A stretch of DNA of 64,000 bases from Paenibacillus_AA sp045062745 (lineage in GTDB: Bacteria; Bacillota; Bacilli; Paenibacillales; NBRC-103111): positions 1-64,000 of the forward strand of contig NZ_JBJGED010000017.1 of the NCBI RefSeq assembly GCF_045062745.1, written 5' to 3'. Under the pieces are notes generated by a model. That model was not told the origin of the DNA and ran no database searches. It was given only the letters and a program-made list of their open reading frames with translations. Shown here piece by piece: positions 7,962 through 16,500 of the stretch. A program made the position numbers and the translations under genes. How positions within the stretch are numbered: the stretch's first letter is position 1; each line of letters begins with the position of its first letter.

Positions 7962-9257
7962 CTAGGAGGCGGAGTGCTTAACCCGCTTGGAATCCGGCTT
8001 CCCGTCCGGTCTCGCTTCCAATGTAGCCAGGAATTCGGCATTCGTCTTCGCTTCTGCGATTTTCTTGATGAGCGATTCCGTGAACTCATGGGATTCGTTC
8101 ATATTTTTGCGGATCGCCCAGATTTTATCCAGCTCTTCCTTCGTCATGAGCATTTCCTCGCGCCGCGTACCGGAACGACGAATGTCGATGGCCGGGAAGA
8201 TGCGGCGTTCGGCCAGCTTCCGGTCGAGATGCAGCTCCAGGTTGCCCGTTCCTTTGAATTCTTCATAGATCACATCGTCCATCCGCGAACCGGTCTCTAC
8301 GAGCGCCGTCGCCAGAATGGTCAAGCTGCCGCCTTCCTCCACGTTGCGCGCCGCCCCGAAGAACCGTTTTGGCCGATGGAACGCCCCCGGATCGATCCCC
8401 CCGGTCAGCGTCCGTCCAGACGGCGGAATGACCAAATTGTAGGCCCGCGCCAAGCGCGTGATGCTATCGAGCAGAATAACTACGTCCTTCTTATGCTCCA
8501 CAAGCCGCTGCGCCCGCTCCAACACCAGCTCCGCCACCTTGATATGGTTCTCCGGCAGCTCGTCGAATGTCGACGCGACCACTTCCGCCTTCACGGAACG
8601 CTGCATATCGGTGACTTCCTCCGGCCGCTCGTCGATGAGCAGCACGAACAGTTCCACTTCCGGGTAGTTGGTAGAAATGCTGTTGGCGATTTCCTTGAGC
8701 AAGAGCGTCTTCCCTGCCTTCGGCGGAGCTACGATCAAACCGCGCTGCCCCATCCCGACCGGGCTTAACAAATCCATAATTCTTGTGGAAAGATTCGTAG
8801 GGGTAGTCTCTAATACAAACTTCGTTTGAGGATAGAGAGGAGTAAGAGCTGGGAAATGAAGCCGTTCCGCCGCCGTTTCCGGCTTTTCGCCATTGACCGC
8901 TTCCACTTGGAGCAAGCCGAAGTACCGTTCGTTTTCCTTCGGAGGTCGGCACTTGCCGGATACGATGTCGCCGGATCGAAGATCGAACTTGCGGATTTGG
9001 GACTGGGAAATATAAATGTCCTCGGAGCTCGGCAAGTAGTTGATCGGCCGCAGGAATCCGTAGCCTTCCGACAAAATATCGAGCACGCCCTGCATGAACA
9101 TGAGCCCGCCCTTTTCCGCTTGCGCCCGCAAGATCGCGAAGATCAGTTCCTTCTTCTTCATTTGGCTGTAATACTGAATCTGGTGCTCTTTCGCCAGCTT
9201 GTAAAGGTCGGTGAGCTTGAGCGTTTCCAGCTGCGATAATTGCATATCCATCGTCAT
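7962..9257 (-). CDS. rho: Transcription termination factor Rho
   Basis: The protein of about 431 residues has an N-terminal Rho-N helix domain (TLKLTDLYKLAKEH), a cold-shock-like RNA-binding fold with GYGFLR, and a RecA-like ATPase with Walker A PPKAGKTLL and Walker B VVILLDSITRLARAYN, followed by the Q and R loop regions. It forms a hexameric ring helicase that ends transcription. Three in-frame ATGs lie within 20 bases; the one at 9257 is best spaced from a GGTGG sequence. The neighbours murA and fba follow Bacillus order. Confidence 0.97.
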   Translation of the reverse strand: MTMDMQLSQLETLKLTDLYKLAKEHQIQYYSQMKKKELIFAILRAQAEKGGLMFMQGVLDILSEGYGFLRPINYLPSSEDIYISQSQIRKFDLRSGDIVSGKCRPPKENERYFGLLQVEAVNGEKPETAAERLHFPALTPLYPQTKFVLETTPTNLSTRIMDLLSPVGMGQRGLIVAPPKAGKTLLLKEIANSISTNYPEVELFVLLIDERPEEVTDMQRSVKAEVVASTFDELPENHIKVAELVLERAQRLVEHKKDVVILLDSITRLARAYNLVIPPSGRTLTGGIDPGAFHRPKRFFGAARNVEEGGSLTILATALVETGSRMDDVIYEEFKGTGNLELHLDRKLAERRIFPAIDIRRSGTRREEMLMTKEELDKIWAIRKNMNESHEFTESLIKKIAEAKTNAEFLATLEARPDGKPDSKRVKHSAS

Positions 9258-9327
9258 TAACCACCACACTATTATATTTTCAAGTCCGGTCTATCTATCA
9301 AAACATCATTGCCGAATTGAGACGAAT

Positions 9328-10587
9328 CTATTCTTCCTCCCCGACCCAGATCTCCGCGCCCAATCCGCGCAAATTCGGGACCAGGTTCTCGTAGCCCCTG
9401 TAAATGTACTCGGTACCGGTAATCTCCGTCACACCCTCCGGAACGGTCAGACCGGCGATGAACAGCGAGGCGCCGGCGCGAAGATCGGTCGCTTTCACCT
9501 TGGCCGCGTTCAGCACGCCGCCTTCGATGACGGCCGAGCGGCCCTCGACCTTGATCTTGGCCCCCATGCGCACGAGCTCGGGCACATGCTTGAACCGGTT
9601 GTTGTACACGAAGTCGGACAAGATGCTGACACCCTTCGCTTGCGTGAGCAAGCTCGTCATCGGCGACTGCAGGTCGGTGGCGAAGCCCGGATACACGAGC
9701 GCCTTCACGTCCACACTCTCGTACTCCGGCTGCCCTACGACGCGAATGGCCTCATCCATCTCATAAATATGGACGCCCATCTCTTGCAGCTTCGCCGTGA
9801 GCGCCTCCAAGTGCTTCGGGATGACGTTGTCTACCAGCACGTCCCCTCGCGTCGCAGCGGCGGCGATCATATAAGATCCGGCCTGGATGCGGTCCGGAAT
9901 GATAGAATGGCGGCACCCGCGCATCGAATCGACGCCTTCGATCCGGATCGTCTCCGTGCCCGCCCCCTTGATTTTGGCGCCCATGGAGTTCAGCAGGGTA
10001 GCCACATCTATGATTTCAGGCTCTTTTGCCGCATTTTCGATCAAAGTAATGCCTTTGGCCCGCGAAGCGGCCAGCATAATATTAATCGTGGCCCCCACGC
10101 TCACCACGTCGAGGTAAATCTTCGCGCCCCGCAGTTCCCGGGCCCGAATCCGAATCGATCCGCCCTCATTGGACACTTCAGCACCCAATGCCTCGAAGCC
10201 TTTGATATGCTGGTCGATCGGCCGGGGCTCGAAATTGCAGCCGCCCGGAAGACCGATGGTCGCTTCTCCGAAGCGTCCCAGCATGGCGCCCATCAAATAA
10301 TAGGAAGCTCGTAATTTTTTCACATTGCCGTTCGGCATTGGAATTGATTTCATAGAGGACGGATCGATTCGCATCGAATCTTCGTCCCACGTGACCACGG
10401 CTCCAAGCTCAGTCAAAATTTCCTCATAGATGCCAACGTCGCTGATCCTCGGCAAATTGTCGAGCACGACCGACGTTTCGGCCAATATCGCTGCCGGAAT
10501 GAGCGCCACTGCGCTGTTCTTCGCTCCACTGATCGTGATGGTGCCCCTAAGCGGACGTCCTCCGGCGATCATCAATTTTCCCGTCAT
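9328..10587 (-). CDS. murA: UDP-N-acetylglucosamine 1-carboxyvinyltransferase (MurZ-type)
   Basis: The start MTGKLMIAGG gives 419 residues and sits behind GGGAAAGGGAAG; a longer upstream reading is non-homologous. The enzyme transfers enolpyruvate from PEP to UDP-GlcNAc, the first committed step of peptidoglycan synthesis. C117 in LPGGCNFEPRPID is the phosphoenolpyruvate-binding, fosfomycin-reactive cysteine, and K23/N24 in SGAKNS are the conserved substrate contacts. The place between rho and fba corresponds to B. subtilis murZ (murAB), the second of two MurA paralogues, so another copy probably exists elsewhere. Confidence 0.95.
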   Translation of the reverse strand: MTGKLMIAGGRPLRGTITISGAKNSAVALIPAAILAETSVVLDNLPRISDVGIYEEILTELGAVVTWDEDSMRIDPSSMKSIPMPNGNVKKLRASYYLMGAMLGRFGEATIGLPGGCNFEPRPIDQHIKGFEALGAEVSNEGGSIRIRARELRGAKIYLDVVSVGATINIMLAASRAKGITLIENAAKEPEIIDVATLLNSMGAKIKGAGTETIRIEGVDSMRGCRHSIIPDRIQAGSYMIAAAATRGDVLVDNVIPKHLEALTAKLQEMGVHIYEMDEAIRVVGQPEYESVDVKALVYPGFATDLQSPMTSLLTQAKGVSILSDFVYNNRFKHVPELVRMGAKIKVEGRSAVIEGGVLNAAKVKATDLRAGASLFIAGLTVPEGVTEITGTEYIYRGYENLVPNLRGLGAEIWVGEEE

Positions 10588-10666
10588 GCTTCCCTTTCCC
10601 CCTAGAAGACACAAGAAGAGAAAGGGAAATCCGCCCCCTCCCGGCGGCGAATTCCCCATTCCATCT

Positions 10667-11521
10667 CTAAGCTTGATTGTGGCTGCCGAATAAACGAATC
10701 TTGGCTTTGACGACTTCAACCATAGCTTTTCTAGCTGGGGTCAAGTATTTGCGCGGGTCATACACCTTCGCATCCTGGCTGAGCACTTGACGGATCGCGT
10801 CCGTGCAAGCCACCTGGTTCTCCGTGTTGACGTTGATCTTGCCTACGCCGGCTGCAATGGAGAGACGAATCGCCTCATCCGGCACGCCGGAACCGCCGTG
10901 CAGGACGATCGGTACCGGAACCGCCTTCGCGACTTTCTCGATGATATCGTAATGGATTTTCACTTCGCCCTTGTACATCCCGTGTGCCGTACCGACCGCA
11001 ATCGCGAGGCAATCGACGCCGGTCTCTTCGTAAAACCGGATCGCTTCCTCCGGCTTCGCCAGGTTCGCATGCTCCTCGTCCACGCTGATGTCGTCCTCCA
11101 CACCGCCGATGGTGCCGAGCTCGCCTTCTACGGATACGCCCATCGCGTGAGCGGCCTTCACGACTTCCTTCGTCAAGCGAATGTTCTCTTCGAGGGAGTA
11201 GTGGGAGCCGTCGAACATCACGGAGCTGAAGCCCGCGCGAATACACTTCATCGCAACCTCGAACGAGCTGCCGTGGTCCAGATGGAGGGCGATCGGCAGA
11301 CCGGACTTCTTGGCCGCCGCTTCGGCAATCGCCACGGTATACTCCATCCCCATGTACTTCAATGCGCCTTCGCTAACGCCAAAAATAAAAGGCGATTTCT
11401 CTTCGATCGCCGCATCGGTAATGGCTTGAGCAAATTCCAGGTTATTCATGTTGAATTGACCGACGGCGAACTTGTTCGCTTTGGCCTTCGGCAAAAATTC
11501 GTTCATTGACACGAGTGGCAT
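10667..11521 (-). CDS. fba: Class II fructose-bisphosphate aldolase
   Basis: The 284-residue enzyme has the class II signatures: HLDHGSSFEVAMKCI with zinc-binding histidine, the FSSVMFDGSHYSLEEN segment, and LHGGSGVPDEAI with a second zinc-binding histidine and phosphate loop. It interconverts fructose 1,6-bisphosphate with dihydroxyacetone phosphate and glyceraldehyde 3-phosphate in glycolysis and gluconeogenesis. A GGAGGA site precedes the ATG. Length and position next to spo0F match B. subtilis fbaA. Confidence 0.97.
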   Translation of the reverse strand: MPLVSMNEFLPKAKANKFAVGQFNMNNLEFAQAITDAAIEEKSPFIFGVSEGALKYMGMEYTVAIAEAAAKKSGLPIALHLDHGSSFEVAMKCIRAGFSSVMFDGSHYSLEENIRLTKEVVKAAHAMGVSVEGELGTIGGVEDDISVDEEHANLAKPEEAIRFYEETGVDCLAIAVGTAHGMYKGEVKIHYDIIEKVAKAVPVPIVLHGGSGVPDEAIRLSIAAGVGKINVNTENQVACTDAIRQVLSQDAKVYDPRKYLTPARKAMVEVVKAKIRLFGSHNQA

Positions 11522-11602
11522 TGGGAATCCTCCTACAATTTATTGAAAGACTGGTTGCCGTGTAAAGCGCCGGGCTTGGACTGTCGCCATAACACGGAGA
11601 AT

Positions 11603-11611
11603 ATTATACCA
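11603..11611 (-). promoter_or_regulatory. Extended -10 promoter of fba
   Basis: On the minus strand, TGGTATAAT (11611-11603) is an extended -10 element about 80 bases upstream of the fba start. The -35 region is poor (TTCTTC, 16 bases upstream), as is common for extended -10 promoters. Confidence 0.5.
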
Positions 11612-11626
11612 CAAACCGCATGAAGA

Positions 11627-11669
11627 AGAAAAAAGAAAATGGACCCTGAAAGCCAATTCAGGATCCAAT
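11627..11669 (-). terminator. Terminator of spo0F
   Basis: On the minus strand GGATCCTGAA pairs with TTTCAGGGTCC, followed by a T-rich tract (ATTTTCTTTTTTC). The left arm includes the spo0F stop codon, so the hairpin starts inside the gene's last codons. Confidence 0.75.
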
Positions 11670-12056
11670 AGCCAATTTGGGCGAATCCGGCGAAGGCCGA
11701 AGATGCTTGTTCACCGCGCCTCGGAGGTCATCAATGTCGAACGGCTTCGTGAAATGCATCAAGGCGCCGAGCTCCGTCGCTTCCTTGATCATGTCCAGCT
11801 CGCCGTAGGCCGTCATCATGATGACCTTGATCGAAGGGTTGATCTGCTTGATGTGCTTCAGTATGTCCAGCCCGTCCATCCCCGGGATCTTCATGTCAAG
11901 GAGCACCAGATCGGGCGGGTCCTTGCGCACGATATCCAAGGCGATCTTCCCGTTAGACGCCTGGGACGTGAGGTAACCTTCGGAGCTGAACACTTCCACT
12001 AGCAGCACGCGAATGCCGTTCTGATCGTCGACGATCAATACTTTTCTCTTCTCCAA
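11658..12056 (-). CDS. spo0F: Sporulation phosphorelay response regulator Spo0F
   Basis: The 132-residue single-domain receiver has D10/D11 in the acidic pocket, phospho-acceptor D54 in LVLLDMKIPGMDG, T84-region MMTAYGE, and the conserved lysine in FTKPFD. With no output domain it relays phosphate from sensor kinases to Spo0B and then Spo0A to start sporulation. GGGAGG lies upstream of the ATG, and a sigma-H-type promoter is visible. Its place between pyrG and fba is the B. subtilis arrangement. Confidence 0.95.
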   Translation of the reverse strand: MEKRKVLIVDDQNGIRVLLVEVFSSEGYLTSQASNGKIALDIVRKDPPDLVLLDMKIPGMDGLDILKHIKQINPSIKVIMMTAYGELDMIKEATELGALMHFTKPFDIDDLRGAVNKHLRPSPDSPKLAIGS

Positions 12057-12128
12057 TACGATTAACCTCCCTGTTCAAAGCCGACTAAATGAAACGAACG
12101 AGATCTCTGCCACCTGTACTAGGAAGGT

Positions 12129-12155
12129 ATTCGCTATGAAAGCCCGGTTTCCTGC
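12129..12155 (-). promoter_or_regulatory. spo0F: Candidate sigma-H promoter of spo0F
   Basis: On the minus strand GCAGGAAAC (-35, AGGA core near 12153) and GAAT (12132-12129) are separated by 17 bases from AGGA to GAAT. This fits the sigma-H consensus RnAGGAwww-N11/12-RnnGAAT. spo0F is a known sigma-H target in B. subtilis. Confidence 0.55.
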
Positions 12156-12218
12156 CGTCCTTGAACAATCTTGAAAGGTTTTACAAAAAAAGTTATGGAA
12201 TTTTTTAGAATCGGCGCC

Positions 12219-13832
12219 TTACCTCGATTGGCCGTAGTCCAGAGCAGCGCGTACGAAATGCTTGAACAACGGCTGCGGACGGTTCGGTCTCGAAGTAAAC
12301 TCCGGATGGAATTGTACGGCCAGGAACCAAGGATGGCCCGGCATCTCGACGATCTCGACCAACCGGCCGTCCGGGGAAGTCCCGGAAATTTTCAAGCCCG
12401 CCGCCTCGATCAGATCGCGATACTCGTTGTTGAACTCGTACCGATGGCGATGGCGCTCGTAGACGAGCTCATCCTCGTAGCAGCGCATAGCCAGCGTGCC
12501 TTCGGCGATTTTGCAAGGGTACAGCCCGAGACGCATCGTCCCGCCCAGATCCTCGATCTCCTTTTGCTCCGGCAACAGGTCGATGACCGGATATGGGGTC
12601 GTCGGCTGAATCTCCGAGCTGTTCGCCCCGGCGAGACCCGCCACGGAACGCGCGAATTCGACAACGGCAACCTGCATGCCCAGGCAAATGCCGAAGAACG
12701 GAATGTTCCGCTCGCGGGCATAACGGATCGCCGAGATCTTGCCCTCGATCCCCCGATCGCCGAACCCGCCGGGGACGAGAATCCCGTGAACGCCGCCCAG
12801 CAGCTCGTCCACATTGTGGTCGTAGACTTCCTCCGCATTCACCCAACGGATGTTCACTTCCGAGTTGCAATCGATGCCGGCATGGCCAAGCGACTCCACA
12901 ATGCTCAGGTAAGCGTCGTGCAAGGCGACATACTTGCCTACGATCGCGATCTCCGTCGTATGCTGCAGCTGCTTCACCCGCTCGACGAGCTGCTCCCATT
13001 CCCGCATATCCGGCGGGTGGTTGAAGCCCTCGAGCTTCAAGTGGTTGACCACGATGTCATCCAACCCTTGGGCACGCAGGATCATCGGCACTTCGTAGAG
13101 GGTCTCCGCGTCCTGGCATTCCACGACCGCGTTCGCGTCGATGTCGCAGAACAGCGCGAGCTTGCGCTTCATCTCTTCCGCGAGCGGATGCTCCGTCCGG
13201 CAGACGATGACATTCGGCTGAATGCCGATGCTGCGCAGCTCCTTCACGCTATGCTGGGTCGGCTTCGTCTTCACTTCTCCCGCTGCCTTGAGATACGGGA
13301 TCAAGGTCACGTGAATATACATCACGTTGTCCCGCCCGATGTCGCTCTTGATCTGACGAATCGCTTCCAGGAACGGCAAGCTCTCGATGTCGCCCACGGT
13401 ACCGCCGATCTCAGTGATGACGACGTCGGAATGCGTCTCGCGGCCGGCCCGGAACACCCGGTCCTTGATCTCGTTCGTAATGTGCGGGATGACCTGAACG
13501 GTCCCGCCTAAGTAATCGCCCCGGCGTTCCTTCGTAATGACGGAGGAATAAATTTTGCCGGTCGTCACGTTGCTGTTCTTGGACAAATTAATGTCGATGA
13601 AGCGCTCGTAATGGCCCAGGTCCAAGTCCGTCTCCGCGCCGTCGTCCGTCACGAACACTTCCCCGTGCTGATACGGACTCATCGTGCCCGGATCCACATT
13701 AATGTAGGGATCGAACTTCTGGATCGTAACTTTGAGCCCTCTATTCTTCAGCAATCTGCCGAGGGAGGCCGCGGTAATCCCTTTGCCCAAGGACGACACG
13801 ACCCCGCCGGTTACAAAAATGTATTTGGTCAC
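12219..13832 (-). CDS. pyrG: CTP synthase
   Basis: The GTG start at 13832 (VTKYIFVTGGVVSSLGKG) follows GGAGGG and gives 537 residues, the family length. The N-terminal amidoligase domain has the P-loop-like GGVVSSLGKG and the EIGGTVGDIES motif. The C-terminal class I glutamine amidotransferase has the nucleophile cysteine in GICLGMQ and the His-Glu pair in VQFHPEF. It makes CTP from UTP, ATP and glutamine. The leader carries a CTP-responsive attenuator. An in-frame extension upstream is not homologous and runs through the attenuator hairpin. Confidence 0.97.
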   Translation of the reverse strand: MTKYIFVTGGVVSSLGKGITAASLGRLLKNRGLKVTIQKFDPYINVDPGTMSPYQHGEVFVTDDGAETDLDLGHYERFIDINLSKNSNVTTGKIYSSVITKERRGDYLGGTVQVIPHITNEIKDRVFRAGRETHSDVVITEIGGTVGDIESLPFLEAIRQIKSDIGRDNVMYIHVTLIPYLKAAGEVKTKPTQHSVKELRSIGIQPNVIVCRTEHPLAEEMKRKLALFCDIDANAVVECQDAETLYEVPMILRAQGLDDIVVNHLKLEGFNHPPDMREWEQLVERVKQLQHTTEIAIVGKYVALHDAYLSIVESLGHAGIDCNSEVNIRWVNAEEVYDHNVDELLGGVHGILVPGGFGDRGIEGKISAIRYARERNIPFFGICLGMQVAVVEFARSVAGLAGANSSEIQPTTPYPVIDLLPEQKEIEDLGGTMRLGLYPCKIAEGTLAMRCYEDELVYERHRHRYEFNNEYRDLIEAAGLKISGTSPDGRLVEIVEMPGHPWFLAVQFHPEFTSRPNRPQPLFKHFVRAALDYGQSR

Positions 13833-13891
13833 TGTGGTATACCCTCCGTTCGGTCTGTTCCAGCCTTGAGGACTTGCAAAGATCACCGTAC

Positions 13892-13930
13892 AAAAAAATA
13901 AAAAGCACACCCGTTTCCACGGGGCACTTT
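13892..13930 (-). terminator. pyrG: pyrG leader attenuator hairpin
   Basis: On the minus strand, AAAGTGCCCCGT and ACGGGTGTGCTTT form a stem (G-U pairs and one bulge) around GGAA, followed by TTTTTATTTTTTT. It lies in the pyrG leader, between the promoter and the gene. The upstream arm contains CCCC, which a G-extended transcript 5' end could pair with to prevent termination. Confidence 0.75.
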
Positions 13931-13971
13931 CTAGTGACGTTCAATATTGAACGGAATGTAAATCTGTAGCC

Positions 13972-14008
13972 CAGAGAATAGTTTACCCATTTGAGTGAGG
14001 TGTGTCAA
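13972..14008 (-). promoter_or_regulatory. pyrG: pyrG promoter with GGGC start site
   Basis: On the minus strand TTGACA (14008-14003) and TAAACT (13985-13980) are 17 bases apart. Seven bases downstream the sequence reads GGGCT from 13972. In B. subtilis pyrG transcription starts at GGGC, and low CTP makes polymerase stutter and add extra G residues. The same arrangement is present here. Confidence 0.75.
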
Positions 14009-14035
14009 GCAAACCGCCCGACCCATTGTCCGGAA

Positions 14036-14644
14036 TTATTTGTCGTCCTCGTCGTCGTCGTCCGAGCCTTCTCCATCTTCCTCGTCTTCATCCGAATCTT
14101 CGTAATCGCCGTCTTCCTCTTCGCCTTCTTCGATCTCGTCCATCTCTTCGTCCACGACTTCGTCGATGCCCTCGCCGTCGATCGCTTCCTCATCCACTTC
14201 GGCTTCGAAGAAGTCTTCCTCGTCACCCTCGAAGTCGCCGCGCTCGCCGTCTATGCGGCCGTACTCGCCTTCTTCCTCGGTGTACGTCTCTTCTTCCTCG
14301 GCGTAGTAGTCTTCCTCATCGTCGTCATCGTCGTTGATAATGCGTGGATGCTTGGAGTTGTTCACGCCGTCCTCGGATTTATCCACCGGATACCAGCGCT
14401 TCAAGCCCCACAGGTTCGTGCCCACGCAGGCGAAGCGGCCGTCGATATTAATTTCCGTATATAATTGCGCAATTACATTCATGACTCCGTCATCGGTCAA
14501 TTCTTTCAGTTTCGCGATTTCTTGCATCAGGTCCCGGTAATAAAGCGGGGAATTGGACGCCTTCAGCACCTCGAACGCAAGGTCCACCATCGGCATTTCC
14601 CGGGCTTGTTCCGGAGTGATTTTGAGCGTATACGCGCTGCTCAT
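14036..14644 (-). CDS. rpoE: DNA-directed RNA polymerase delta subunit
   Basis: About 202 residues from the ATG at 14644 (MSSAYTLKITPEQ); a GTG four codons earlier is the alternative and neither has ideal spacing from AAGGGA. The N-terminal winged-helix (HARE-HTH) domain, about residues 10-90, contains INIDGRFACVGTNLWGLKRWYP, highly characteristic of delta. The remaining C-terminal half is a nearly pure aspartate/glutamate tail, unstructured and polyanionic, which in Bacillus helps polymerase recycle and displace RNA. Located upstream of pyrG as in B. subtilis. The acidic codon bias creates long false frames on the other strand. Confidence 0.95.
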   Translation of the reverse strand: MSSAYTLKITPEQAREMPMVDLAFEVLKASNSPLYYRDLMQEIAKLKELTDDGVMNVIAQLYTEINIDGRFACVGTNLWGLKRWYPVDKSEDGVNNSKHPRIINDDDDDEEDYYAEEEETYTEEEGEYGRIDGERGDFEGDEEDFFEAEVDEEAIDGEGIDEVVDEEMDEIEEGEEEDGDYEDSDEDEEDGEGSDDDDEDDK

Positions 14645-14819
14645 TGGGCTACACACGTCCCTTCGACAATTCGTTTAATCTGCATAGCAATGCCTATCTT
14701 TCTAAAATACCCAATATCTTCATTAAGTAAAACCTATTTTATATAAAAATGCAACTGGGCTGCTGAAATTACCAATTGGCCGAATCGGCACGCAGAACGG
14801 GCGAAACGGAAGACAAAGA

Positions 14820-14842
14820 GAGACTGCCGGGAAGACAGCCTC
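14820..14842 (-). terminator. Terminator of the FAD oxidoreductase operon
   Basis: On the minus strand GAGGCTGTC pairs with GGCAGTCTC around TTCCC, 46 bases beyond the oxidoreductase stop. The following tract (TCTTTGTCTTCC) is only moderately T-rich, so efficiency is uncertain. Confidence 0.5.
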
Positions 14843-14888
14843 AAGAGGGTTCTGTTTCTTCTATAAAAGCCGGACGGCGCGGCAGCCC

Positions 14889-16439
14889 TTATGCCCGCAG
14901 TACTTGACCGTCCAGGAGCAGCCGGTCGCGCAGCTCGCCATAGTCTACGTCCTGGAGCCCGCAGCTTCGCTCCAGAGCGATAGCCGCGGCGGTGGCGGCG
15001 GATTGGCCGAGCACCATGAACACCGGCTCCATCCGGATCGAGCCGTAAGCGATGTGGGAGGCCGACAGGCAGACCGGGACGAGCAGGTTGGCGCACTCGT
15101 CGGCCTTCGGCACGATGGAGCGGTACGAGATCGGGTAGGGGCCGGTCGGGTTGATCTCGACATTCCCTTCATTGATGCAGCGGCCGTCCAGCACAAGCCG
15201 TCGGCAATTGTGCGAATCCATCGTATAGGCGGCGAGCCCGATCGAATCGCCGGCGACCTCGAAGCGGCGGCAATGCCGCTCCGTCATCACATAATCGGAG
15301 ACGAGACGCCGGCCCTCGCGCACGTAGAGCTGGTGCGGCCAGCCGCCCGTCGCCCGGAACTCGTCCGCCGGCAGCCCCCACTGGCGCACGGCCGCCCGGA
15401 TCGCCGACGGAACGCGCTCGTCGTTCGCCAGGAAGTACAGCATGCCCATGTTGTAGTGCACATGGTCCTGGTAGATGCGCTCTCGTGTCACGTAATCCGC
15501 TTCCGGCCAAGCGTGGTTCGCTCCGATATGATCGGTCGACACTCCGCCCCAGTTGTTCAGGTCGCTCTTGCCTTGCGGCATGAGCTTGTTCAGCTGCATC
15601 GCGTCCCACACGCCGGCCCGTATGTAGCGAAGCAGCAGCTCGAACTGCGACGGTTCATAGTTCGGCGGCTCCGGGAACGGGATCCGATTCGAGACCACAT
15701 TCGTCAGGCAGATCCGGAAGTTGTACGCTTGCACGGACCGGTCGCCTTCTCCCTGAACGCCAGGCTCTACGTCCATGATGCCCGGCAGCAGCCCGCTATC
15801 CGGCTTGCCCTCCGACATGTACGGATCGACCCAGGCGGTGAAGTTGTGCTTCGGATGCCCGAATTGAATGCCGTTTAGGATTTCGCGATACACGGAGTTG
15901 GACTCCCGGCCTACTGTATAGGAGACGCCGGCTTTGGCGAACAGGTCGCCCTCATAGGTGGCATCCAGGAACATGGCGCCCCGATAGACCGTTCCGTCCT
16001 CCATCGCCATCTCCACGATGCGGTTGCCTTGTTTGGCAACGCGAGCCAAATGCTGTTCGAAGCGAACCGGCACCTCGGCCCGCTCCATCCAGGCGGCGAA
16101 GATGCGCTCCGCCACGTGCGGCTCGAACGCCCACGCTGCGCCATCGGGCTCTTCGCCGCCGTAGATCGTGCCCAGCTCGCGATAGAACTCGCGGGCGATG
16201 CCGCCGATGGCGGTCTTGTTGCCGATGTCGGTGCGGCCGAGCCCGCTGGCCGTCATACCGCCGAGATGGCGGCCGAATTCGGCGATGACCGCGCGCAGCC
16301 CCATCCGCTTCGCCTGCACGGCGGCGGCGATACCGGCGGGCGTGCCGCCGTAGATCACCAGATCCGCTTGTATGAGCTCGGGCTGGCGGTTGTGGGGCGA
16401 AGCCGGCTTGTAATAGTAAAGTTGCGTGAAATCCGCCAT
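14889..16439 (-). CDS. FAD-dependent oxidoreductase (FAD_oxidored family)
   Basis: The 516-residue cytoplasmic protein has a dinucleotide-binding fold at residues about 25-60 (ADLVIYGGTPAGIAAAVQAKRMG) and the GGMTASGLGRTD segment typical of the FAD_oxidored (PF12831) group. A second FAD contact lies near the C-terminus (SHIAYGSIRMEP). Relatives are often found in polysaccharide and glycoside loci, where substrates are mostly unknown. It is the last gene of the LacI-controlled operon, 61 bases after the hydrolase, with an AGGAG site. It may oxidise a sugar or glycoside intermediate; this is inference from context. Confidence 0.85.
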   Translation of the reverse strand: MADFTQLYYYKPASPHNRQPELIQADLVIYGGTPAGIAAAVQAKRMGLRAVIAEFGRHLGGMTASGLGRTDIGNKTAIGGIAREFYRELGTIYGGEEPDGAAWAFEPHVAERIFAAWMERAEVPVRFEQHLARVAKQGNRIVEMAMEDGTVYRGAMFLDATYEGDLFAKAGVSYTVGRESNSVYREILNGIQFGHPKHNFTAWVDPYMSEGKPDSGLLPGIMDVEPGVQGEGDRSVQAYNFRICLTNVVSNRIPFPEPPNYEPSQFELLLRYIRAGVWDAMQLNKLMPQGKSDLNNWGGVSTDHIGANHAWPEADYVTRERIYQDHVHYNMGMLYFLANDERVPSAIRAAVRQWGLPADEFRATGGWPHQLYVREGRRLVSDYVMTERHCRRFEVAGDSIGLAAYTMDSHNCRRLVLDGRCINEGNVEINPTGPYPISYRSIVPKADECANLLVPVCLSASHIAYGSIRMEPVFMVLGQSAATAAAIALERSCGLQDVDYGELRDRLLLDGQVLRA

Positions 16440-16500
16440 CTTCTTATTCGCTCCTATCTGCGCGTGATTGCTATAAAGGCTAGAGCATCATCGTGATCGC

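Noticed and set aside
10627..10660. Hairpin between fba and murA as a terminator.
   Set aside because: The stem is imperfect and followed only by a mixed pyrimidine tract; not convincing enough to list as a feature.
13991..14464. Hydrophobic and arginine-rich plus-strand frames opposite rpoE.
   Set aside because: They arise from GAN/GAR codons of the acidic delta tail read backwards; rpoE itself is unmistakable.
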